The notes under the pieces were generated by a model. That model saw nothing but the letters and a program-made list of their open reading frames with translations, did not search any database and was not told where the DNA came from. Both the position numbers and the translations under genes were made by a program. From contig WNNJ02002412.1 in assembly GCA_012934845.2 (NCBI GenBank), positions 1-64,000 on the forward strand: a stretch of DNA of 64,000 nucleotides, read 5' to 3'. The DNA is from Pomphorhynchus laevis (Eukaryota > Acanthocephala > Palaeacanthocephala > Echinorhynchida > Pomphorhynchidae). Below are positions 52,554-63,277 of this stretch, one piece after another; within the stretch, counting starts at the first letter, position 1; each line of letters opens with the position of its first letter.

Positions 52554-53998
52554 AGGTTGCCCTCACCACTTTCCAGCCGTCGATGCAGCTCGTTGAAAGC
52601 CTCGTGTCTTCTCAAACGATCTGCAGGAGATAAATCACGGAGTATATGAAAATCAGAGCGTGATAATCTAAATGCATGCTTGAGTAGGAAGTCAACATGA
52701 TCTTTTGAGTCTAGAACAACTTTTAAAAGTCTAGGTATATCTGAAAGTTTCTTGCCTAGACGAAAAACTCTTCGAACTTTAAGACACTTCGCAACATCCA
52801 CATCGCTCTGGAGAAAAATCTTAGAAAACACTGCGCGAATATGCTCAATATCGTCATCCAGTCTACTTTAGGGATTGTTACTGAGAGATTCTTCAACACC
52901 GCTCACGATAACGTTTAACTCTCTTCTGGAGTTAAATTGTCTAGAGCTTAATTGTTTAGGGCTAGCAGACGGAACTAATGAAGAATGAGTCTCAGGGGTA
53001 ATCGATGACCGTCGATGATTTGGAGGAATCACTGAATGTTGTTTATCATTTGGAAGGCTAACTATTTGTCGTAGATTATCTATAGGCCTAACTATAATCT
53101 GACTAGCCTTTGCAAGATCCTTAACGCTCTCAATTAACGGGGCTACTAGAGGAGCAACACATAAACTGCAGCGGGGATGCAGTAGCTGCGGGTAAGCACA
53201 AAGACGCTCACTACAATCACTACCTAGAAGACAGTTTTGAGAACAATCACTGCCCGAGGAAGTGTTAACAGGAGTTGACAAATCAACATTCGCATGCTTG
53301 AGGGCGGAACATTTGTCATCTACATCAAGACCGACGCTGCTCGAGTCTAATATATGGGGATGAACAATAGAATCCAAAACAGGACGTTGTTTGAAGGAGT
53401 AATCCATCACATTAGTCTCATGCAATGCATCCCTAACGAAGCATTGAGTTGAATTGTTACTGATAGGTATGATTGAACGATCGTTCAGTTCTAACTTCGA
53501 CTGCTGCGTGAGAGAATGATTGAGTACATGAATAGCATTATTAGTTCCAATCTAAGATGATTTTGTTGTGGCCGAAACATCATCAATCCTTGACGACGAG
53601 CTGATTGACTGTCTGAACGCTTCTGAACTTCGTTCTGGTTCGTTAATACTATGATCTTCCCCATCGTTGTGACTGTTTGAATCTGCGTTCCTCTTTAAAG
53701 CATTTATTGATACTTGCTCGTCACAATGGCCCTTGAACAACAAGGAGAGCAATTCGGAGGCACAGAACCCACAAACAAAATCCCTTGACAGTAGCGATTT
53801 CGTCAAACAGGATGGAACGTTGACAGTTGTCCATATGTCGCATCCAGATCTGCTGCAAGAGACCTCGCGTTGCTGATACCCAGAGGAGGGGCTTGCTAAT
53901 TTTGGTACAGTCTGATTGCGAGTACCGTTAATCTGCTGACTTGCTAAGCATTTTTTCGTTTCTGTCTTCTTTGTTCTTGCCATCGATTGTTGTGTCAA
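52487..53998 (-). pseudogene. LINE ORF1 protein
   Basis: A single frame of about 504 codons interrupted by a TAG at 53554-53552 and a TAA at 52870-52868. The N-terminus has a basic stretch and the zinc module VSCSRSGCDIWTTVNVP with RDFVCGFCASELL (CxxxxC, CxxC). The middle is Ser/Asn-rich with a second cysteine cluster (SDCSQNCLLGSDCSERLC). The C-terminal conserved part has RRVFRLGKKLSDIPRLLKVV, FHILRDLSPADRLRRHEAFN and NFRVVKWRPTVRWHP. It is shared with the ORF1 proteins at 27.6-28.8 and 56.3-56.8 kb. It would package the LINE RNA. Confidence 0.82.
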
Positions 53999-54349
53999 CT
54001 CGTTTCGCTCGTTGTAATCGAATAATTGTGTGTTTAAGCTTGTGTTCGTTGGGCTTGCTTATAAGTAGTTGTGTATTGTAAGTAGTAGCTTGTAAGTAGT
54101 AGTTGTATAGTCGACTGCTGTGTATTTATGTATTTACTTTAGATTGTATGTTATTTTATCTCAAACTTTTTTTTTAATACTAATAATTTTTTACAAAAAC
54201 GATTTATTTGACGAAAAAACTGTAATAATAATTTAAAATATATTTACAGATATTATTACATACAAGGCTTTAGCTGAGAAGCTGCTTTTTCTGATCAAAA
54301 AAATAAAGTTTAAAAATTAATATAGGGTAATCAGTAAATTGTCCGCATC

Positions 54350-56186
54350 AAGATTATTATTATATTTTCGACAACAAAAAGAGCTTGAACAGCTCGAAAA
54401 TGTTGGTTCACAACATAGAAACAGAAGAAAAATTAATAAACGAAATAATGTGCATTTCAGGCATGACGACAACGCATCCTGAGGTAATTTCGCAACCGCC
54501 GTTTAAAACTCCCCAGGTTAATATTTATCGTAACAGCAGGTAGACCATTTCAGATTGGTACAATTCTATCATGGATTTTTGATATTCGTTCATTGCAGGA
54601 TCGTCTTCTCTTCAGCATATAGTTGTGAACACGTAGGCGATCGTTGGTTCTTAGCTCAAACGTGTCCTTGCAACAGTGGCCTGCGTGGTCAAGCACCGCC
54701 ATACGAACATCATATCATTAAATTTTAGTGAAATTTTCACTGGGGGAACGTCAAGACAGCGCAGGCGTTCCTCATAAGGTAACAAACGTATGGACCGAAC
54801 CAAATGTGTGCACCTATGTAGAATGCGTTCGTAAGCATCCAGCTCAAGCTGGAACTAAGGGTGAGCAACGACAGGCCTACACATCATGTGTGGAAGGATT
54901 GCGCGTTGGTAAAGGGTACGCAATCCCACAGGATTAAGATGACCGAACACTCTACGTACTAGACCGAGGAGGCGAACGCACTTGCTTATAACATGATTGA
55001 CATGAGAGCGGGATCCTAAGTCACTAGTTACAATCACAACCAAGTCCGACATTTGCAGGTACCTTTACAATCTGTCAGCCATCAATTCGGTAGTTACCAC
55101 TGAAGGTCTTTTTCCAATATGTAGCTGGAAACATTTTGCAGGGTTCACTTTGAGTCCGACAGCATTGCACCATCGAGAAACCATCTCGACATCCTTCTGA
55201 AGTATAGTTACATCACTGGGACTATTCAATGAAAGCCATATTTTGAGGTTTGTGGGAACAATGGCCATTTTTAAATTCTTGGAATTTGCGGTCACGCAAC
55301 TTTATGGCACTGTTGACCTGACGATCAATCCAGGGTGGACGAAAGGCAACACTAGATGATCATTAACAGGGCTATGATAGATAATGGTAGCCTGTAGAGT
55401 ACACTTAAAAAAATCCAATGCAAACTCAATTCCGTGTAGTGAGGGATCTGGCCATACTACTAGGAACAGCAACTCTCTCAGTTTAGCATAGTCGGTTTTG
55501 CGCATATTTAAGGAGTGGCATGAAGTGCGAGTACGACCCACTAGAGAAGACCGAATGGATAAAAGACGGTGATCGCTGCAGCCGTGAAGAGGAAAGTACT
55601 TTATAAGATTCACCAGATGCTCACTACTAGATAGGCATAGATCAAAAATTGAGCGACTTGGTCCTCGAACACGAGTAAATTGTCTTACATGCTGAGTAAG
55701 GTCTAGAAAGATGAATGTATATAATAAGCTTGAAGAGTTGAGATCACAACGAGAAGTGGGGATTATCAAGTCCCGATCGATGTGCGGCATATTGAAGTCG
55801 CCCAGAATCAATGTAGGTGAACCAGATGATGCGTGCATGAGTAATGAATTGCAAATATCCGAGACGGGCGACGAAGGGGGACGATAAAACAGGCCTATAG
55901 TGAAGGCACGAATTGCAGTGGCTTAATGAAAGTCAGAGCTGATATCTTGCCCACACGAAGACTCAATGGTTTTGAAAAATACGGGATCTTTAGCATAAAG
56001 AACGACGCCATCGCCCCTGGATGATAGTCGATCTGAGCGTAAGCGTGTATATCCATCGAGCGCTATTTCACTGTCTAGAATATATGGGTGGAGCCACGTT
56101 TCAGTGATAGCAATGATGTCTGGCTGAAGTTTGGATGACCTTAAACGTAATTCGTCGATTTTATTGCATAAACTGAGAGCATTCAA
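54350..56186 (-). pseudogene. LINE ORF2 remnant: endonuclease joined to RT C-terminus
   Basis: Endonuclease: DIIAITETWLHPYILDSEIA, RSDRLSSRGDGVVLYAKDPV, LILGDFNMPHIDRDLI, RSIFDLCLSS and HGCSDHRLLS (SDH). After FRPPWIDRQ-type sequence near 55.30 kb it passes to LKIWLSLNSPSDVTILQKDV, VGLKVNPAKCFQLHIGK, then RVFGHLNPVGLRTLYQRAIL and the C-terminal LLPYEERLRCLDVPPVKISL, ending IVPIWNGLPAVT and LRNYLRMRCRHA. The palm is missing, so the copy is defective. Confidence 0.8.
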
Positions 56187-56269
56187 ATAAACAATGTGAA
56201 GCTTATGGCAATGAGTACTAGACGATGGGTGCCTTGGTGTGTCGACCTTAATAACAGAGCGTAAATTGT

Positions 56270-56755
56270 TTACATAGCAGAAACGCTCGTTGCGGTAGCA
56301 ACGGAGAGATGGGAAAGGGCAGCACCAGGTAAAACCGAGTTGGGTTTTACGTGGAATGAGGTAGAAATTCTTCGTCGCACTACCCGAAAATCCTTAATGA
56401 TTAAATTCGTAAGACCAGCTACGAGTCTTCGACGCAACTCTAATTTAGCCTCTCTTAACTTCAACCTGTCGTCATAAGACAAGTCTCTAAGGATCCTAAT
56501 AGGAGAGCCTTTCAGATGGTACGAATGTGAGACTATGGTGGCACAATCATCGGGCGAATGGAAAATCACTTTCAACAGCCTTGGACATCCCTCGGACTTG
56601 CGCTTCCCTAGTCTAAAGACATTGCTAAGCTGGGCTTTCACTGAATTGGGAAGGCATGAGGAGACGACATGGAAAATGATCAATTTTACGGCATGTACAT
56701 CATGGTGAATTCTTTCCAACTGATTGGAGGACTTTGACTTCCAGACCTGAAGCAT
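56270..56755 (-). pseudogene. LINE ORF1 C-terminal half, open
   Basis: 161 open codons: NVFRLGKRKSEGCPRLLKVI, GSPIRILRDLSYDDRLKLRE, LELRRRLVAGLTNLIIKDFR and VVRRRISTSFHVKP. It is the conserved ORF1 end of the CR1/Jockey-like group. The N-terminal zinc module is missing because the element is truncated or rearranged at about 56760. Confidence 0.8.
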
Positions 56756-56761
56756 ATCCTT

Positions 56762-56996
56762 AACCTCTCTTCAGTATCGACTCATAGTCGAGCAATTATC
56801 GCTTAGTGATAGGAAAGCATGCAGGGATGTAGTACTCCAGATAATGGAAGACTAGTGAAGAAAATAAAATACTAAGAATTAGAGGTGACAGTCTGAGAAA
56901 TATATTTTTGATGTAGTACAAAGCCCTAGTTGCTTTTATCCTTGTGTGCTCACTATTTCCCATAGTTAGCTTCCCGAATTTGCTTCTCCTCAATGC
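56762..56996 (-). mobile_element. LINE RT C-terminal fragment
   Basis: Minus strand: HTRIKATRALYYIKNIFLRL, then YYIPACFPITKR and a degraded LLDYESILKRG, matching HLEYCIQACFPVTKQE/ILRRG of the 49.5-54.1 kb element. It is truncated on both sides and directly abuts the ORF1 piece of the next element, so it is a separate fragment. Confidence 0.7.
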
Positions 56997-57004
56997 TTCC
57001 TGAA

Positions 57005-60000
57005 TTGCTTTCAGGAAGCAATTCAGCTTCTCCTTAAAGCTTCCCGAATCTGCTTCTCCTCAATGTCACCTCGATGATGTATTTGCTTTAAGGTCTATCT
57101 ATCAACCATTCTTCCTGGTGATAATATATCCCTTTTCAATAATATCGCTCCTGCATCTTTTATCCGTTTAAACAAACCCACTAAATCAATCATCTGTCTT
57201 CCACTCCTAAAAATCGTTTTTCGACATAGTTCACATGCATCCTTGGTACTCTCTCAACGTTTTAAACTTCTTACCACTTCATCTACTTGCCGTATCTTTC
57301 CTGACCGCTCCCCTTCTGATATCGCGCAGCTCAATTTAGCTCACATTGAGAAACATCGACGTGAAACAAACGGCGAGTCATCTTTATCTATACGTCAAAT
57401 CAACGGAAATTTTCACGTTGTCAACACAATGCCAAAATTCCGATGGCGTCCCATCTCTCACCCATGTCTTTTTCGCTAGTCGATCTCGCGCCTGAGCATA
57501 CTTTACGTCTTAGTCGATTCAACATTCGCTCCATTCTTCATAAATCTGATATGCTCATTGATATCTTCGATCAATTTTATATCTTGATATTCTTTGCATT
57601 ACTAAATCCTGGCACTCTGACTCCGACGATGTTGCTATTCATCGTCTATGTCGCTCTGGTTGTTCTCTAGCTGAATCAGCTGGTCCAATTGCCTCTCATA
57701 CATCTACTGCTTCTAACCTATCTCGCTATCTTTTGAATCTCGCTATCTTTCTACTCACCTACGTTCTTGTGCTTCTCCTTTGCTACACGTACCTCTTCAC
57801 TCAACCAACTTCAGCCGTCGATCCCCACATATCGCGGTTCCTCTCCTTTGAAATTCCCTACCTGATCATCTGCGATCATCATCCTACTCAAATTTTTTAA
57901 AAAGCAACTAAAATTGATGCTACTAAACGAGTAACTTTTTTTAAAATCTGTATCGCTTTTGTGGGCTTGTAAGCACACAGTCTGTGTGCATTTGCCACAT
58001 TAAAAAACTTTCCTAACCATCGCGGTATTGTTGCCATTGCTTGTCACCCAACGTCTCTACGTAAAATAAACGTTAAGATCCGTTACACTTCGTTCGAATT
58101 AATCATTTGCAGATTATCAACTCCTTTCCCTCCAGTATTTGTGATTGTATACCGTCCAGGTTAAGTTGCCCCCTCACGTATGTTCTTTAACGACCTTGCA
58201 GATCTTATGTCTAGCTGTCCATTTTCTTATACTCATTTTGTTCTCGGTAACTTTAACATTCGTCTTGATCGCCCGGCTGACTCTGACTTTATCACTTAAA
58301 CTAATATTTTTTCTGATTTTAACTAGAAATTACTTTCGACAAGCCCAACTCATATTCTCAGCAGTGCTCTCTACATCATTGCTGTTCGTAACTGCTTCAA
58401 TGACTATACCTCTTTGTCAATTACTGATCATGGTTTGTACGATCATTTCCTTGTCACACTTACTCGTCCCCATCCTCCTTATCCACCTTCAACATTATCC
58501 ACACCAATTCGACCCTGGAAATTTCTCGATATCCCTATTCTCTGCACAACATTACACAATTCTTCACTCTTTTCACTTCCACCTAACTATCTCTCTCCCG
58601 ATGATCTGTTCATTCTGTTTGATTCTGAACTTACGATGCCCATTCGATACGACGTTTTCAGCGGTCGCATCATGCTCCCTGGTTCGACTCAGACTGTAGT
58701 CTTTCTAAGCGTCGACTCCGTAACTCTTTTCGTGTGTTAAATCGCTTTCTTAAACGTTCTCCAACCTCACTCACTCGAAATATCCGTGCTTCTTATCTTT
58801 CTCTCCGCCGTTGCCATAACATTTTTATGCGAACTAAACGTACTATCTTTTGGCGAAATCAACTCGAGTCCTCTTCCAACTCTAAATCCCATTGGAAAAT
58901 CTTAAATTCAATTCTTTGACGATCATCTACCACTTAAACTATCTAATGTAATTTTCGTTCCACCCATATACCCCTTGTATCCTCTCTTATCTTTTAATAT
59001 TTCCCTCCCAGAATTATTCCACCTTCTTCCCGTCTTGTCTGACAAAGTTTCTTCAGTTCTTCTGTCATCCCTAATAAAACCTCTCCTTTTGAACTAATTC
59101 CAAACCCACTTGCTTAAAAAAAATCTGCACATATATCTCACCCTTCCTAACCACTTTGTTCAACTTGTCTATCTGCAGCCGCACATTTCCTTCCAACTGG
59201 AAATGCACTATTGTTCGCTCTCTCCCCGAAAAGCAATCTCTCGACTCTTCACTACCATCTTCGTACCATCCTATCTCACTTCTCCCAGCCATCTCTAAAC
59301 TCCTTAAGCGTCTTGTTCTCATGCAAGTTAATGTATATCTATTTTTCTCCAACTTGTTCCCCCCTTTCCAAGCTGCTTTTCGCTCTAATCAGTTTACTGA
59401 AATTGTATGCCTTAAAGCTTATAATGCCTTATTCATCTCGCGCTATTAAAAATTATGTAGTGTTATAGTTTCTCTTGATCTATCATCTGCTTTCGGCATT
59501 GTTGATTACTCGATTCTTCTCCATCGTCTTCGTCATGATTATGGCTTCTCTATACACATTATGGCTTGGTGTTCTTCATATTTATCAAACTGTACCTTTT
59601 GCGGTTGTTCTAACTCTTCTCTATCGCATCCTTCTATCATCCCTTCCGGTGTTCCATAAGGCCCCGTAGTAGGCCATTTGCTTTTCTCTCTTCTTCTCAG
59701 TAATTTGTCTTCTATTTATCATACATTTAATTTCCATGTTATGCAATATGCTGGTGACATTCTCATCTATGCTCACGCACCTGCTTATCGTATTCATGAT
59801 CTTAGTTTTTCTGCTTCTAACTGTCTTGCATCAATTTTTAATCATCTTTCTTCTCTTCGTATTTCTCTGAATCCTAATAAATCAAAAATAATGTGGATCC
59901 TTCCTCAACGCTTCGGCTTCGAACCTCCGTTCGTATCATAAAATTCTACAATTCTTCCTATCGTTGATAATCTCGTTTTCTTAGGCTTCCATTTCGACAA

Positions 60001-60440
60001 CAGACTTTCACTCAAACCTTTGGTTAGAGATAAAGTAAGCTCATCTACACTGATTATCCGCAACCTCCGTCAAATTCGTAGATTGATCGATTTCCCATCA
60101 TGTATGACTCATATAATCTCTCATTTTCTCAAGACTTTATTATTGTCTTAGTCTATTTTTCAACTCACCTAAATTCACTCTTCTTCTTTTACAACGCATC
60201 ATCAACGCAGCCGTCCTTGTTCTACTCCGTCTTAGTCGTTTTGATCATACATCCCACCATCTTGTTTCTCTCGATTTACCTACCAGTTATTGTCGTGTTC
60301 AAATTCGTCTTCCTATCATTGCTTTTCGCCTTGTAACTTTTCATACCCCTTTATTTCTCAACCTTCCTTTTCTTGATAATTCTCGTCCTATTTACTATAC
60401 CTTGCGTTCCTGTAATTCCCTTATTTTACATGTCCCAAAA
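57005..60440 (+). mobile_element. L2-like LINE, broken, joined to another LINE at its 3' side
   Basis: Plus strand: the end of an ORF1 (57243-57479: SLSIRQINGNFHVVNTMPKF, then RWRPISHP), an endonuclease beginning RLSRFNIRSILHKSDMLIDI, interrupted by a nested L2 tail, then endonuclease, linker and RT from 58.15 kb. RT motifs include SLDLSSAFGIVDYSILLHRL, a GVP-stop-GP version of motif B (stop 59657-59659), MQYAGDILIYAHAPAYRIHD (YADD changed to YAGD) and NPNKSKIMWILPQRF followed by a stop at 59939-59941. The C-terminus ends at LRSCNSLILHVPK where another element begins. Many stops and frame changes make it old. Confidence 0.82.
57690..58010 (+). mobile_element. Nested L2-like 3' fragment
   Basis: IPLLWNSLPDHLRSS-like C-terminal sequence near 57.84 kb, then the tail hairpin GCACACA-GTC-TGTGTGC with GTGGGCTTGTAA and TTTGCCACATT around it (57961-57998). 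It interrupts the endonuclease region of the surrounding L2 copy, which resumes at about 58012 with NHRGIVAIACHPTSLR. Confidence 0.7.
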
Positions 60441-60918
60441 CTACCTTACGAGGAACGCCTGCGCTGTCTTGACGTTCCCCCAGTGAAAATTTCACTAAAA
60501 TTTAATGATATGATGTTCGTATGGCGGTGCTTGACCACGCAGGCCACTGTTGCAAGGACACGTTTGAGCTAAGAACCAACGATCGCCTACGTGTTCACAA
60601 CTATATGCTGAAGAGAAGACGATCCTGCGATAAACAAATATCAAAAATCTATGATAGAATTGTACCTATCTGGAATGGTCTACCTGCTGTTACGATAAAT
60701 GGTAACCTGGGGAGTTTTAAATGACGGTTGCGAAATTACCTCAGGATGCGTTGTCGTCATGCCTGAATTGCACATTATTTCGTTTATTAATTTTTCTTCT
60801 GTTTTCTATGTTGTGAACCAACATGTTCGAGCTGTTCAAGCTCTTTTTGTTGTCGAAAATATAATAATAATCTTGATGCGGACAATTTACTGATTACCCT
60901 ATATTAATTTTTAAGCTT
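60441..60918 (+). mobile_element. CR1/Jockey-like LINE 3' fragment, inverted copy of 54.30-54.79 kb
   Basis: Reads LPYEERLRCLDVPPVKISLK, then RTNDRLRVHNYMLKRRRSC and IVPIWNGLPAVTINGNLGSF on the plus strand. It is nearly identical to the minus strand of 54785-54300 and stops in the poly-T stretch (GCTTTATTTTTT), lacking the terminal hairpin of the other copy. Its right edge abuts the minus-strand L2 copy within about 10 bp. Confidence 0.85.
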
Positions 60919-60924
60919 TATTTT

Positions 60925-62945
60925 TTACTTTATCTCTAACCAAAGGTTTGAGTGAAAGTCTGTTGTCGAAATGGAAGCCTAAGAAAACGAGATTGTCAAC
61001 GATAGGGAGAATTATAGAATTTTATGATACGAAAAGAGGTTCTACGCCGAAGCGTCGAGGAAGGATCCACATTATTTTTGATTTATAAGGATTCAGAGAT
61101 AGACGAAGAGAAGAAAGATGATTGAAAATTGATGAAAGGCAGTTAGAAGCAGAAAAACTAAGATCATGAATACGATAAGCAGGTGCGTGAGCATAGATGA
61201 GAATGTCAACAGCATATTGCATAACATGGAAATTAAATGTATGATAAATAGAATACAAATCACTGAGAAGAAAAGAGAAAAGCAAATGGCCTACTACGGA
61301 GCCTTATGGAACACCGGAAGGGATGATAGAAGGATGCGATAGAGAAGAGTTAGAACAACCGCAAAAGGTACAGTTTGATAAATATGAAGAACACCAAGCC
61401 ATAATGTGTATAGAGAAGCCATAATCATGACGAAGACGATGGAGAAGAATCGAGTAATCGACAATGTCGAAAGCAGATGATAGATCAAGAGAAACTATAA
61501 CACTACATAATTTTTAATAGCGCGAGATGAATAAGGCATTATAAACTTTAAGGCATGCAATTTCAGTAAACTGATTAGAGCGAAAAGCAGCTTGGAAGGG
61601 AGGGAACAAATTGGAGATAAATAGATATGCATTAACTTGCTTGAGAACAAGACGCTTAAGAAGTTTAGATAGGGTTGGGATAAGTGAGATAGGATGTTAC
61701 GAAGATGGTAGTGAAGGTTCGAGAGATTGTTTTTTGAGGAGAGGGCGAACAAGGGTGCATTTCCAGATGGAAGGAAATGTGCGGCTGCGGATAGACAAGT
61801 TGAACAAAGTGGTTAGGAAAGGTGAGATAAATGTGCAGATTATTTCAAGCAAGTGGTTGGGAATTGGGTCAGAACAGAGGTTTTATTAGGGATGACAGAA
61901 GAACCATAGAAACTCTGTCAGACAAGATGGGAAGAAGGTGGAATAGTTCTGGGAGGGAAGTATTTAAATAGAAGAGAGGATACAAGGGGCATATGGGTAG
62001 AACGAAAATTACATTAGATAGCTTAGATTGTAGATAAGAAAATTCATCATGATTTATGTTGCAAGGGGTAGATGATCGTCAAAGAATTGAATTTAAGATT
62101 TTCTAATGAGATTTAGAGTTGGAAGATGACTCGAGTTGATTTCGCCAAAAGATAGTACGTTTGTACTTATAAGAATGAGATGTGAACGGCATAGGGAAAA
62201 GTAGGAATCACAGAGATTTGAAGTAAGTTTGTTGGGAGCACGTTTAAGAAAGCGATTTAACACACGAGAACAGTGACGGAGTCGACGCTTATAAAGACTA
62301 CAGTCTGAATCGAACCAAGGAGCATGATGCGACCGCTGAAAATGTCGTATCGAATTAGCATCGTATGTTCAGAATCAAACAGAATGAAGAGATTATCGGA
62401 GAGAGATTGTTAGGAGGAAGTGAAAAGAGTGAAGGATTGTGTAAGGTTGTCCAGAGATATCGAGAAATTTCCAGTGTCGAATTGGTGTGGATAATGGTGG
62501 AGGCGGAGAAGTAGGATGGGGACGAGTAAGAGTGACAAGGAAATGATCGGACAAACCAGGATCCGTAATGATCGAATTGGTGTGGATAATGTTGGAGGCG
62601 GAGAAGGAGGATGGGGACGAGTAAGAGTGACAAGGAAATGATCGAAAAAATCAGGATCAGTAATTGACAAGGAGGTATAGTCATTTGAAGCAGTTAGGAA
62701 CAACAATGATGTCGAGAGCACCGCCGAGAATATGAGTTGGGCTTGTTGAATGTAATTTATGGTTAAAATCAATAAAAAGATTTTTAAAGTGATAAAGTCA
62801 GGGTCAGCCGGGCGATCAAGACGAATGTTGTATTACCGAGAACAAAATGAGTATAAGAAAATGAACAGTGAGACATAATATCTGCAAGGTCGTTAAAGAA
62901 CATACGTGAGGGGGCAGCTGAGCCTGAACGGTATACAATTACATG
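60925..62945 (-). mobile_element. L2-like LINE, broken, inverted near-copy of 58.15-60.03 kb
   Basis: The minus strand parallels the plus-strand copy from GTATACAAT (62945) to LSLKPLVRDK (60931), including the same motif-B stop (61304-61306) and the same stop after FVS (61022-61024). YADD reads YAVD here. It has its own tandem duplication of 95 bp (copies at 62477 and 62572, TCGAATTGGTGTGGATAATG). It lacks ORF1, the first part of EN and the 3' tail, so both ends are breakpoints rather than normal LINE ends. Confidence 0.83.
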
Positions 62946-63277
62946 TACTATATACGTCTACAATATTTGTGCTAATGTTGTTTATTCTACTACAAGTCAT
63001 ATGGATTTGAGATCATCAATTAAAATAACATTTAAAATCCGTCTTTATATGGACAATATTGAAATAATTTTTTCAAAATCATTTCAATAATTTTATAGAT
63101 ACATTTTTTAAACTAAGTTAATATAATGATATAATCAATTATAATATCATAACATATATAATTCAACAAAATATTAAAAATATAAAGTTAAACTCCAACG
63201 TGGAAAATTATTGTGCATGATAATAAAATGAAGATAATATAATAATAATTATTATTAATTATTAATACACTTTTTAC
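62946..63277. other. AT-rich intergenic stretch
   Basis: No coding signal. It separates the broken L2 from the next RT fragment. Confidence 0.5.

Larger units (their letters stand above)
49492..54130 (-). mobile_element. CR1/Jockey-like LINE, nearly complete
   Basis: Minus strand: 5' UTR (to about 54130), ORF1 (53998-52487), ORF2 (52553-49583), short 3' UTR with hairpin AGCC-TTTT-GGCT (49507-49535) and an (AAT)n tail at 49492-49503. ORF1 and ORF2 overlap by about 67 bp. It has only about four lesions that I can see (two in-frame stops in ORF1, two frame changes in ORF2), so it is the best-preserved LINE here and relatively recent. Confidence 0.9.
54240..56760 (-). mobile_element. CR1/Jockey-like LINE with RT core deleted
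   Basis: Minus strand: ORF1 C-terminus (56755-56270), ORF2 endonuclease (56186-55302), then directly the RT thumb and C-terminus (55295-54350), and a 3' tail hairpin (54262-54298, AGCT-TCTC-AGCT). RT motifs A to C are absent, the same kind of internal loss as in the element at 25.1-29.1 kb. The endonuclease also has frame changes. Confidence 0.85.

Noticed and set aside
49583-54000. In-frame stops in otherwise open LINE ORFs as a sign of an altered genetic code
   Set aside because: Different stop codons are involved, frame changes occur too, and pyruvate kinase uses none of the three as sense.
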